Below, in pieces: positions 47,602 to 58,695 of a stretch of DNA of 64,000 nucleotides. Each line of letters opens with the position of its first letter. The stretch's first letter is position 1. Where the stretch lies: positions 751,001 through 815,000 of the forward strand of contig CAWZYM010000232.1 of assembly GCA_963966185.1 (NCBI GenBank). The letters run 5' to 3'. The notes below the pieces were generated by a model that had not been told where the DNA came from, made no database searches, and saw only the letters and a program-made list of their open reading frames with translations. The stretch is from Rhabditoides inermis. Its lineage: Eukaryota; Nematoda; Chromadorea; Rhabditida; Rhabditidae. A program made the translations under genes and the position numbers.

Positions 47602-48485
47602 GCCTGAAATAAACTGACGAAAATGAAAAAGCATAAGCTTATATAGACAAACGCGTCTTGTACTTTTGCTTATGTCTTGCACTGTTTCTCTCATATGTAC
47701 ACGATAATAAACTTATTATTATAAGCACATGGTGAAAGGGTGGTTGAACAGTGAACGAGAGAAGGAGAACACGAGTGAGGAGCGCCAACAATATGCTAAT
47801 TACACTTTCTCAACTGTTCTATTATTACAAACTACAGTGACTACAGTGAGTTACATGCCAATCATTCGCGGATGTGTGATGTTAGATCGTTTAAGATATA
47901 AATAGAAATGTTGGATTTACAGAAAAAAAAACCGATAAACGTGAAACATCAGTCAGGAGGTCGAAAGGCGTGTGTACATAATACGAATAGAGGCGTGGAT
48001 TGAATGCTTGCGGTTTATATTGCAATTACATTTCACGGAGACTAGAAAGAAGAAAAGTGAGTATTGAGTGTTTCAGTATTTCAGTCGGAGTGAACTCATG
48101 CAATCGGTGAATAAAAGAGGTGAAAAAAGTTATTGCCAATAACAGTCGTCTAGGTTTCACCTGGAGTTAATTGACTACTTTAGTTATTGGAACATTTGTG
48201 CTGTGCATGTCAGTTTGTTTTCATGTAAACACACACGACACGAGTACATACTATTTTCTTTCTCTGCTCACTTTCACTGGCCAAACAATACACAATCGAA
48301 TAAACGTGCGCCTTCGGGAATAACTATCGTACGTTTTTACGGCTACAGTAATAATGCCACTCTGCTATCTTGTTAGTCGATCACAGTTCTAGTTCCAGTT
48401 TCCGGGCGCCGCATTCCCTTTTCTTACATGTACCCGGGGGCGAACTGCTGAAGAAAAGGCGCGCGCGGCCGAAGCTGGCACGGCA
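47602..48485. other. Divergent spacer between 7TM receptor and collagen
   Basis: Roughly 880 bp, AT-rich, no exon seen. It holds the collagen upstream regulatory region. Confidence 0.45.
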
Positions 48486-48492
48486 TATATAA
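48486..48492 (+). promoter_or_regulatory. Collagen TATA box
   Basis: TATATAA lies 35 bp upstream of the collagen ATG, implying a very short 5' UTR. Confidence 0.7.
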
Positions 48493-48526
48493 GGGCATGG
48501 CAGGGCATAGACAGCACCCATCCAGC

Positions 48527-49480
48527 ATGGACACTGAGCAGCGAGTGAAGGCGTACCGCTTCGTGGCCTACTCGGCCGTCACCTTCTCGGTGGTCGCCGT
48601 CCTCTCCGTCTGCCTCACCCTTCCCATGGTCTACAACTACGTCAACCATGTGAAGAAGTCCCTCGGAAACGAGATCACCACCTGCAAGGCGAGTATTGGC
48701 TGCGTACTTCTTCACTGTGTATCGTTGTTGCAGGGTAACGCGCAGGACATCTGGACCGAGGTGAACCATCTGAAGGACCTGCCGTCTGCTCACAACCGCA
48801 CCGCGCGTCAGGCTGGATATGGGGACTCTGCTGTGAGCGGAGGAGCCGCCTCTGCCGGAGGATCTTGCGACGGATGTTGCCTGCCCGGACCCCCCGGACC
48901 CGCCGGAACCCCCGGAAAGCCCGGAAGGCCCGGAAAGCCTGGAGCGCCTGGAATGCCCGGAAACCCTGGAAAGCCGCCTCAGGCTCCTTGCAACCCTGTG
49001 ACCCCTCCTCCCTGCAAGCCTTGCCCCGCCGGACCTCCCGGACCCGCCGGACCTCCCGGAACCCCTGGAAACGCTGGAGCCCCCGGACAGCCCGGAGCCC
49101 CCGGACAGGATGGACAGCCCGGAGAGGCTGGACCCAAGGGACCCCCTGGACCCGCCGGAAACCCCGGAGCTCCTGGAGCCCCCGGACCTGCTGGAGAGAA
49201 CGCCGTCTCCGAGCCTCTTGTGCCTGGAGGTCCCGGACCCGCTGGAGAGCCCGGACCCCAGGGACCTCCCGGACAGCCCGGACAGCCCGGAAAGGACGGA
49301 AAGCCCGGAGCGCCCGGACCCAAGGGACCCAAGGGACAGGACGGAGCCCCTGGAGCCGACGGAAACCCCGGAGCCCCCGGAGAGGCCGGACCCGCCGGAG
49401 GAGCCGGAGAGCCGGGAATCTGCCCCAAGTACTGCGCCATCGACGGAGGAGTCTTCTTCGAGGACGGAACTCGCCGCTAA
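48527..49480 (+). CDS. Nematode cuticle collagen
   Basis: Cuticle collagens are secreted, trimerised and cross-linked into the exoskeleton. Two exons (48527-48688, 48734-49480) give 302 aa. An N-terminal membrane/signal segment ([20 protein letters not shown]) is followed by the conserved pre-collagen region. RTARQAGYG offers an RxxR processing site. The Cys cluster CDGCC starts the first Gly-X-Y block, and a [12 protein letters not shown] segment interrupts the repeats. The long second block is broken once at [12 protein letters not shown], and the end is [10 protein letters not shown]...FFEDGTRR. Gly is almost always GGA, typical of highly expressed nematode collagens. The single intron (48689-48733) is 45 nt, GC-AG, in phase and without stops. 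Confidence 0.97.
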   Translation: MDTEQRVKAYRFVAYSAVTFSVVAVLSVCLTLPMVYNYVNHVKKSLGNEITTCKASIGCVLLHCVSLLQGNAQDIWTEVNHLKDLPSAHNRTARQAGYGDSAVSGGAASAGGSCDGCCLPGPPGPAGTPGKPGRPGKPGAPGMPGNPGKPPQAPCNPVTPPPCKPCPAGPPGPAGPPGTPGNAGAPGQPGAPGQDGQPGEAGPKGPPGPAGNPGAPGAPGPAGENAVSEPLVPGGPGPAGEPGPQGPPGQPGQPGKDGKPGAPGPKGPKGQDGAPGADGNPGAPGEAGPAGGAGEPGICPKYCAIDGGVFFEDGTRR

Positions 49481-50151
49481 GCGACGCCCAGCTAGCCTTC
49501 TCGTGTACACTTTGTCTTTCATGTACATCGATATGCATAAATACTCTCCAAACAAACACGGTGTTCGTCGTGTGATCAGAGATAAGATTAGTGATCAGTG
49601 GAAAGCATTTGATTTGATCTGATAGCCGTTCATCACACATCCCCTTTTTCAGGAGAAACGACACGCGACTGGTGGGGTGGGGGAAAAAGGGAATGCGTGG
49701 CGTGGTCGAATCGAAAAGTACTACGAAATCACCCGGTCTTCTAATTGATGCCTAGCCGTAGTGTAGTTCATCCTATTCCATTCTATAGAAGTACGAATCA
49801 ATGACTCGCTCATTCTCGGATCATTTTCCAGTTCATCTATTCCCCATCCAACGAATATTGGTGTTTAGGTTTTAGGAATAGTATTGTGTATGAAAAAATG
49901 GACACAACATTTCAATGATAATATTTATTACACTGCCCAAGTCGGGACTGATTTTCAAATAAAAATAAAGAGAGACAGACAGACACGATGAGAGGCTATC
50001 AAGATCTATGGAGCAGGGGGGAGAGAGGGTGGAGGAGAGAGGAAAGAGGGGAGAAGGGAGGAGTGAGTCCGCAGTTGGACGGCCCTTGCGGACACCCGAG
50101 TAGACAATATACAAGCCCTGGGGGCAATCAGCAGCGTGCCCTGGGGGCATT
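49481..50151. other. Spacer between collagen and desaturase 3' ends
   Basis: Convergent 3' flanks, about 670 bp. A minus-strand AATAAA (49924-49929) lies about 220 nt past the desaturase stop. Confidence 0.5.
49924..49929 (-). promoter_or_regulatory. Polyadenylation signal AATAAA (desaturase)
   Basis: Canonical hexamer on the complement. Confidence 0.55.
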
Positions 50152-51796
50152 TCAGTGGTGGTGGTGTCCCTTGAAGCCGTGCTTGGCCATCTGCCGCTGG
50201 ATCACCTCGTCTGCCACGAACTTCCGGTCGTAGACCAGACCCAGAGACGCGAACATGTCAATGACGAAGAGGGTGATGTTGAAGTGAAGAGGCATCTCGG
50301 ACGCGCGGTAGTCCTACAGGGTATCGATTGGTTATTGATCGATGGGAAAGAGAGAGGGGAGGGGGAGAGAGTGCTCACCTGGGGGAAGGTGTGGTGGAAG
50401 TTGTGTCCTCCCTCACCGATCGCGAACACGGACGTCCAGATGGACTCGACGGACGTAATCTGCTCGTCGTACGGCCTCGTTCCCCACTTGTGCGCCGCCG
50501 AGTTGATGAACCTGCACCCATCGAGCGGTTATCGATCAATCGATCGATAGACTGACCAGGTGGCGTGGAGGGTGAAGCAGTAGCGGAAGATGGCGGCAGT
50601 GTAGAGACCAACGAACGCGGACTCTCCCCAGAGAGTGGCGACATAGGTGGGCAGGAGGAAACACCACAGGGCGATCATCGGCATGTAGTACCTGCAGAGA
50701 GGAGGGGTGAGAGAGAGAGAGAGAAGGGAGAGAGGGAGGGGGACTGACTTCCTCTGGAACACGAGCACCGGGTCGGAGGTGAGGTCAGACAGGTCGAGCT
50801 TCGAGCCCTGCTCCTTCACCTGAGGGTGCTTCTTCACCAGCAGCCAGCCCATGTGCGAGAAGAAGAAGCCCCTGCAAGCAACGGATATGCAAATGAGGAC
50901 AGGTATGCAAATGAGGCTGCTCACCTGAGGGTGTTGTGCGGGTCGGCGTCGGTGTCGGTCCACTTGTGGTGGCAGCGGTGGTCGCGAGCCCACTCGATCA
51001 CATCGTTCTGCAAGGGAGAAGAGTGAGAGGGGGAGAGAGAGTGAGAGAGGGATAGAGAGTCCGCCTACCTGGAGAGCCATGGTGTTGCAGATCATGAGGA
51101 AGACGCGCACGGGGAGGGACGCCTTGTATGACTTGTGCGACCAGAGACGGTGTGCTCCCGCAGTGATTCCCAGACCAGACAGCACCCAGCATGCGATAGC
51201 TGAAAACGGTATGAATAGTATGGTATGCGTTCCCTCTCTCTCTTCTCTGATGAGTGTTCCACTGTTCCACTCTTCTCGCTTTCCATTGTTTCAGATGCCA
51301 CGTGCCCCTCCCACTTTCTATCGCCTGATATCTCATGTGATGGCTAGTGTGGGGTGATAGGGCCTGGCTACACTATGACCACCACAAAATCACAAAAGAT
51401 CAAGGCAGAAAAAACAATAACAAGTAAACAAGTAAACAACTCACTCCAGAGTACGGTCTGCCACTTTGCGATGAAGATGAGTTGGTACAGTCCGATGGCG
51501 GCTCCAAAGTGGAGGGCAGCGAACAGAGCCACGTTGCGCCACACGATATCCGCCTGCATACGTTTCACTCAACACACGTTTCGATACGTTTCACTGTACC
51601 TTGAAGGGCTTCTGCTTGCTGAGCTCGTTGAGTCGCTCCATCTCATCAAAGTCGGGAGCCAGGAACTGCTCCTGGAAACAACACAGGTAAACAAACTGGT
51701 AAACAAGTAAACAACAAGTGAACACACCTGGACGACAGCGTCCATCTTCTCGTCGGAGATGGTCTTGCGACCGGAGGACTTGGTGACGATTGTCAT
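50152..51796 (-). CDS. Delta-9 acyl-CoA desaturase (SCD/FAT-5,6,7 type)
   Basis: ER membrane di-iron enzyme inserting a cis double bond at carbon 9 of saturated acyl-CoA. Nine exons give about 338 aa. All three histidine boxes are present: HRLWSH, HRCHH and HNFHH. Membrane segments include FGAAIGLYQLIFIA, AIACWVLSGLGITAGA, MPMIALWCFLLPTY and the stretch before RYCFTLHATW. Other family marks are WARDHRCHHKWTDTDADPHN, GFFFSHMGWLL and GEGGHNFHHTFPQDYR. The tail ends in HGFKGHHHH, a His run that is unusual. The ATG at 51796 lies 12 nt after a TTGCAG acceptor. Which nematode paralogue it matches cannot be decided from sequence alone. Confidence 0.96.
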
Positions 51797-53627
51797 CCTA
51801 GTGATTACCTGCAAGAGAGTACGGTACTATACGGTACTGTGAAAACAAGCGGCGTGCAGAACAGTTACAGTAAGCGATAAGAGAGTGGCTGGCGATATGT
51901 TGTGAGACTGGCTATATATCGGGTTGGTGAGGCTACAGGCTGTAGGCTGGCTGAGTGGGTCCAAAGGCCCCTCTCCCAAAGGGGGCGGAGAAACGAGGCC
52001 GCGATTCTCTTTTTGACACTGTCTCTCTCTCTCTCTTTCGATGTGCTATGTGGTGGCACCACTGGTGAGAGAGCGGCGAGAGAGTGGGGGAATGGGAGAG
52101 GGCGGAGAGAGAAGGCGGATCACACCACCTATGCAGGAAACATCGAACGATCGAGAGAAGAACAGCTAGTGCATGCTAAAGCAAGCGAAAACGGAACGTA
52201 TATGTGGAATAGAGTTGCGAAATAAGCTGAGCGCGCGGGAAGCGTTGTCAGTTGACTGAGCGGTCGTGTCACGTTCTGGATACTATCTTTCCACCTCCTT
52301 TGTCTTTTATACCCTCGAACCATGCCGCCCCTTCAGCCAACCTCCCCGCTTCTCTGCCTCTCATCCCGAAATCTCTCTCTCTCTCTCTCTCTCTCATGGG
52401 CGGTACTTTGCTCTCTGGTATTGTTTCGTTCATCTTCTCACCCCACTGTAAGTGTATGTGATGGAGAATAACACGCAAACAGAGAAGATACGAATACGAA
52501 TGTAGCCTACCCGACAGACATTGAACTGTAGTCTGTGAGTCAGATACATGGAATGTGAAGCTCTCTCTATTTCTCTCTATTTCTCTCTCTCTCTCTCTTT
52601 CTCTTTTATATCCGCGTCGAATGAGTGTGCATCTCGGTTGCACTGCTTGTGGTGTGTTCTGTGATCACGCGAGCAAACACGAGTCAGCAGTGAGAGAGCA
52701 GAGTGATCTCCCCCTCTCACCATTCACTGACCACATCATGTGTTTTCTATGTGTTTTCGTTACTTATTAAAAAAATGTAAACATCTCATATAGGAACCTG
52801 CAAACACTTTTATGCGACTGCTGATTATACTGTATTGTGTTTGTTCCACAAGCTTGAAAAACTATGAGACATGCACATGACTAGTCGTTGGAAAATCGCT
52901 GGACAGCTTGCCATAGCCTTAACTCCGCGATGTTCTCGTAAGTCTATCGAATGGGGGCTTACTTTTACCTCCACCTTTACGAGACACGATCTCTCTCGAT
53001 TACATCGTTTTTCGACTGCCATGCCTAAGTCATGTGATTCTTGACCGATCGCAAAACGCAAGCAACGCGAATACTGTATACAATCTCGCCCCCTACTCGC
53101 TATACTACACTCCAGTGCGTCAAATCCATTGTCCTTGGTTTTTCGCACGTCCACCCAAATCATATGTGTTTGTCACACCATTGCACATGCTCAAGCTACA
53201 ACACATGGTTTCTGTCGCGTATTGGTGCTCCTGTCCGTTTCGCATGCATATCTCTATACTGGTACACTCACAATGTCAGCTTCAAAGTTCACTCTGTCCC
53301 CTCTTCCTTCCAGCCGGGGTTTGCTATAAAAACAGGCGACGACAACGTCATGCGACGCGCCGTTGAGGGTGCGATAAGGCTCTCACGCCACGCTCGCGAT
53401 CCGCCCTACACTCCGTAGCAGAAAAGCCGCCCGAACTCTGACCACTCAAAGACGAGCACTGATTCTTTATCAATACCACACACATACAATAAATCACTCA
53501 CACGCGGCGGCGCGTCGACGAAAAACACTTATCTCAGAGAGGCGTTCGCTAGAGACTGTAGGCACAGCGGGGATTTGCGTCATTGCAGGCAAGGGGTACT
53601 TTGTACATAGAGGGCGTAGTCGTTCGG
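51797..53627. other. 1.8-kb spacer upstream of desaturase
   Basis: Holds the desaturase promoter and the 3' flank of the coiled-coil gene. It contains (TC)n runs (52021-52038, 52371-52395) and a TATAAAA at about 53329-53335 with no gene I can assign downstream on the plus strand. Confidence 0.4.
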
Positions 53628-54639
53628 TCACTTCTTGGAGTATTGCTTGATCTTCTCTAGCCAGGACTTCTTGGGAATGCGGGACTCGTCTAGTGGAGAG
53701 AAGCGGGGAGGGGCAGAGGGGACGGGCGGCGGATCCCTCTGAATCACACTCAGCCGCTCCACCCTCTCTTGTCTCTCGCTCGGGTGCGGCCCTTCCAGCG
53801 TGCGCGAGCGCTCCAGCACGGGACGCGTGCGTTCCGCGCGTACTTCCGCGCGTTCGGCGCGTTCCTCGCGCGCCTTGTCGGCGTATCGGCCGGCGGAGGG
53901 TTGGCGGATGCGGGTTCCGACTGGCTGGGCACGCTGTAGGCGAGGGCGGGCGGGGGTGATGCGGGCCTGGAGGGGAGAGGGGTGAGGGGAGAGAGAGAGG
54001 GGGGGGGGGGGAGAAAGAGAGGGAGATTGAAGCAATTTTCACCTGCACAGGTGATCCCGCCATCTCCGCTCGTTCGTTCACTGATTCCACCACATCGTAG
54101 ACACGCGTCTGAAATATAACTCAAAACGTAAACTTAAACAAATATCAAAAGTATGTATGAATTACATATGTAACGAGTATCACGTTAAAATTATGACACG
54201 AAAAGGACAATTTTTTTCAATTTTCGAAACGTACGGGATTGTTCCTTGTGGTGATGTGTACGGATCTCCTAGTGGCAATGGGTGTGGAGAGGGGACTGCG
54301 AGTGGACGGAGAATGCACGTCCTCAAAGACACTTGTTCATTTTGCTGTGGCGTACGTCACTCATGTCGACTATGCAACGTATCCCCTTCATTCCACCACA
54401 CGTCACCCACCTGCAGCGAGCATAGTACAGTGTGTCTGTCCGGCCGCCTCCTCTCCTCCCTCCTCTCCTGCGGGGGCTGCGGGGGCTGGTGGTTCCACCG
54501 CCTCTCCTCTGTCTCCACCAGGCTGCAATGTCCCCTCTTCCCCCTCCATCCCCCCTCCCTCACCTGATCGGACGGCGCAGTTCCACCTCCCTGGCTGCTC
54601 GGTCACGCAGCCGAGCACTCGGATGACGCGCCACCTGCG

Positions 54640-54690
<51 letters not shown>

Positions 54691-56666
54691 GCATGTTTCC
54701 AACCTTGGTTGCCCTCGCTCCCATCTCTCTCTTCATGTTTTCGATCCTCGATGCCCCATCTGATCGGGAGGCCGCCGATTCGACTGTCGCAGCGAGTGCT
54801 GAAATTATGAGTTTCGATTTCATGTTTTAGCTTCTTTTCCCACTTTTCGCATGTCCAAACAGTCTGAGCAGCTCTGTTTCGATGTTCCTCTCCTTCTGAT
54901 CCAGCGACTTCTGCAACACACAATGGAAGCCTTGCGTGAGCTGATATCAAATCACGGGGAATGGTCTGATCACTGACTGCCCACCGCTACACCTTCTTCC
55001 TTCTGCCCACATTTGTTTTTCCCCCCGATAACCCCGGATTAGTTTCACACGCAGGAATTCAGATCCATTCTTAATCTGACTAATCTATTCTATCAAAATA
55101 TCCGTTATGATAAAACTGCCGCATGCGCATTGATCTCTAGTCTAGTGGTTCTGATCGGTTCACACATCGAATTCGCATTTTTTGTCATATCTGTGAGAGC
55201 TGCTTTGGCTTTGCAGCGAACAGTGGTGAGAGAGAGAGGTGGGGTAAGATAAGCGCGGAGTGTACGGATCAGTGTGCACTTGGCGCCCGCATGCATAATT
55301 GTATTTGTCTTGTAGGAGTGTGGTTGTTACCTAGCTGTCTATGGCAGTCTCTCGCGTGTGTCCATCTCTCTCACACTACAACGTTGTTTGAGACACGAGA
55401 GACGCTATACCTTTCGACTAATAACCGGAAGTGAACAGAACTTTGAGTGAATTATGGAAATCAGTACACCACCAAAGACATGAATGCAAGGAAGCCATTG
55501 GTTGTGAAATTTGTATGTGTCTCCCCCCACCTGTCGCTTGGCTATCCTGCGTGCGTGTTCGACTCTGTTGGCGTGCAGTCTGAATGGGAGCAGGCACTCC
55601 AGCTCTGCCCGCACAGCCCTCTCTCCACTGTCCACAGCGTCGAACGAGTGACGGCGGCGGCGAGCCTAAACGACAACACATCTACATCATACATGATGTC
55701 ACATGCAGCACGGACAAGTTTAAAATGACAGGTATAAGCTATTGTAGATGAAATCTGTTCATTTGACGGTTTGGTTTGATTAGATCATTTGATTGTGACG
55801 TGAGTGTGATGGAAGTGCCACCCACCCCGGCCCTCGCGGCGCGTATCCTCTCCCTCTCTAGTTGTGTGTGGGTGACGAGCAGCTCGCTCTCCGCCCCCAC
55901 CACATCCATCTCCAGTCGCCCACACTCCACACGAGCCTCCATCTCCTGCCAACGCACCTCGCACAACTGAATGTTGTTTGTTTACTTGTTTGTATTTATT
56001 TGTTTCGCTACCTTTCGCACCACTCCCATGGTGAAGGTGTAGAGTGCGTCGAATGTGGGTAGCTGTTCGAGTCGGCGCAGCGCGTGCGGGTCCGAAGGGG
56101 GCGTGTCTGCAAGGGGCGAGATCTCGACGGTCTTTTTTCACATGAGACGGGGAATGAAGAGACACACCGATGAGTCTCTTCTGTAGCAGTTGTATGTTCT
56201 CCCTCTGCAGCCTTTCCACTTGCTCCATCGCTTGTCGATGGACGGCGCGCGAGTCTGAAGCCGATTTCACCGACTAAATCAACAATCACCATACGTTTCA
56301 ATCATTAGTTAACATAAAAAGGTTCCTCTTATTAGCAATCGATCCTTCGCCTTTTTGTCCAGTCACACTAACACCATCCTCTCGAGAGGAGAGATCACTC
56401 CCCTTACCTGTTGTTGTTGATTGTATGCTTGTATCTTGATTCCCTGCAGGTCACTCTCCATCTGTCGCACCCTCTCCTCCACCCGCTCCAGAGCACGACA
56501 ACCAGGTAACGCATACCTAGACAGTTCAGTATACGTTTCGTTTCTGAATACGTTTACCTTTCGCTCAACGTTAGCTGATCGACGTAGGCGGAGAGAGTAA
56601 CGCGCTGGCGAAGCGTCGACAACTGAATGACATGGTCTCTCTCTCTCTTTCTCTCTCTCTCTCTCC

Positions 56667-56707
<41 letters not shown>

Positions 56708-57208
56708 GCACCTCGCTCTCTATCTCTCGTATGTCAGTCTGCAGTCGACTGCAAGTGGCGCTCTTCTCTCTCAACTGGTCCACGAGACGGTTGTTACGAC
56801 TCTGAAACAACCATTAATGGAATTCTGAAAGTTTAATATTTAAAAAAACCCCAGGTTTTATCCGTCTGTCCGGAACATTTTTCAGAATCTGGTCCCAAGA
56901 AGAAAATGATCGTACCTTGAACTGTTCGACCTCTGCCCGGGCCGAGTCCTTCTCATGGCGAAGACGAGTCTCCCGGTCGACACGAAGGATGTGGTCTGAG
57001 AGGGAGGGAGGGAGGGAGAGAGAGAGAGGGAGGGAGAGAGGGAGGAAGAGAGAAGAGAGAGAGAATCCACTTACTGGCCTGTCTGTCCAGCTCCTTGTGT
57101 GGGTGGACGGATAGGAACGACGTGCTCTTCCTCTTTTCTCTCTGGTCTTCGCTGTCCTCACTGTCGTCGTTCGCGAAGCGGGCCGACGCGCGGTTCTTGA
57201 TCTGAACA

Positions 57209-57254
<46 letters not shown>

Positions 57255-58632
57255 CCTACCTTGATAGCCAGCCGTGCCCTGTCGTCTCTGAGGTTTGGTG
57301 TGGATTCGACGGCGCTTGTGCTGTCGTCTTCCCAATGGCTGACTCTCTTCGAACACGCCTTCAGCTGCGAACACGAACCGCGCACCTGGACAGGGAAGAA
57401 GAAGGGTGAGAGGAAAAAAGGAGTTATAAACACTCACATGTTCCTTCTTCTTGCGCAGTCCGATCAGCTCGAGAAACGAGGAACGAGAAGACACTAGAAC
57501 AGGTAGGATCAGACCTCGTTGTCCCCGCACGTAAGACGTAAGGGTAAGCATTCTATCGAACTACTTGTATACTCCACCCACGTATGGTCTCGGATGGATC
57601 CCTGCTGCTCGCACTGCTTGCACTGTACTCGCTGGTGCTCATCCGACTGTCTCCCCTGCGAGACGAGGGACGACCCCTCTGGAGGGAGGAGGGGGAACGG
57701 GAACAGTCCGGCTGCAAGGGGGAGGGGGAATGAGGGAAGGGCTTATAACAACTACAACTACAACCGTGAAATTGTGATAGATCGGTCGCATTAATAGATG
57801 AATGTTAGTATGGCACATACCTCGCTGAACAGGTGTTCTTCGTCCAGGTCGCTGTCGGATATCTCTGGTTCGACGAGGGGCGGTCGGCGGGCGACGCGCG
57901 AACAGCGGGATACGTCAGTGGAGAAGGTGGAGGTGGTCAGACAGTCCTGCCAATGCATTCGTTTCCCAATTGTTCACAAAATCTAGCTTTTCGATAATTG
58001 TCGACCATTGTGCCATGTATTGTGCTCACCTTGGCAGGTGAGGCGAGTCTCTCCCTTGCCCCCACCCTGACCTCAGCGTGGCTGGCAGTGGGCGGGCGGC
58101 GTAGGCGCGGCAGAAGACGCTGCGAGTCGAGCAGCGAAGACACCCGCTCCGCCAGACCCTACAGCATCGTTTCATATACTCGTAAGTTTGCACTGTCCAC
58201 CTTGTGATTTACAAATCACAATAGCATCTATGTACTATGTAAATACTCTGTCATTTGATGTACTTTAACACATATTTTTGATGAATAGAATCTTAATGAA
58301 TCCCGTTGCAGTACTTTTTTGGGACTGTGTTATCCACTCCACTCTCATCTGCTCATTATGTCTACTATACTTTTTTGGGAATCTCCTTTCCTCCATACGC
58401 GGATGTTTTTCCATCTACTTTCTATATGATGGCGGTCGGGATTGGGCGACGCGTAGTGGTTGAGTCATTTCCTTCCCGCTTTCTACCTACCCTTTGTCCT
58501 CCTATTATCTTGTATGTAGAGAGAATAGAGTCCAGGAAAGGGCGTGTTTTGGGCCGTCTTCCTTACTCTCAGTCTATCTCTCCACACTCTCCACACTCCT
58601 CTCTTTCTCTTTCTTTCCCTCTGTTTCTTTCC

Positions 58633-58695
<63 letters not shown>

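Noticed and set aside
48389..49664. Long minus-strand and alternative-frame products across the collagen
   Set aside because: Shadows of Gly-X-Y repeats with strong GGA/CCC codon bias.
53329..53418. TATA box plus short plus-strand frame as a gene
   Set aside because: No protein-like features, splice sites or conserved motif accompany it.
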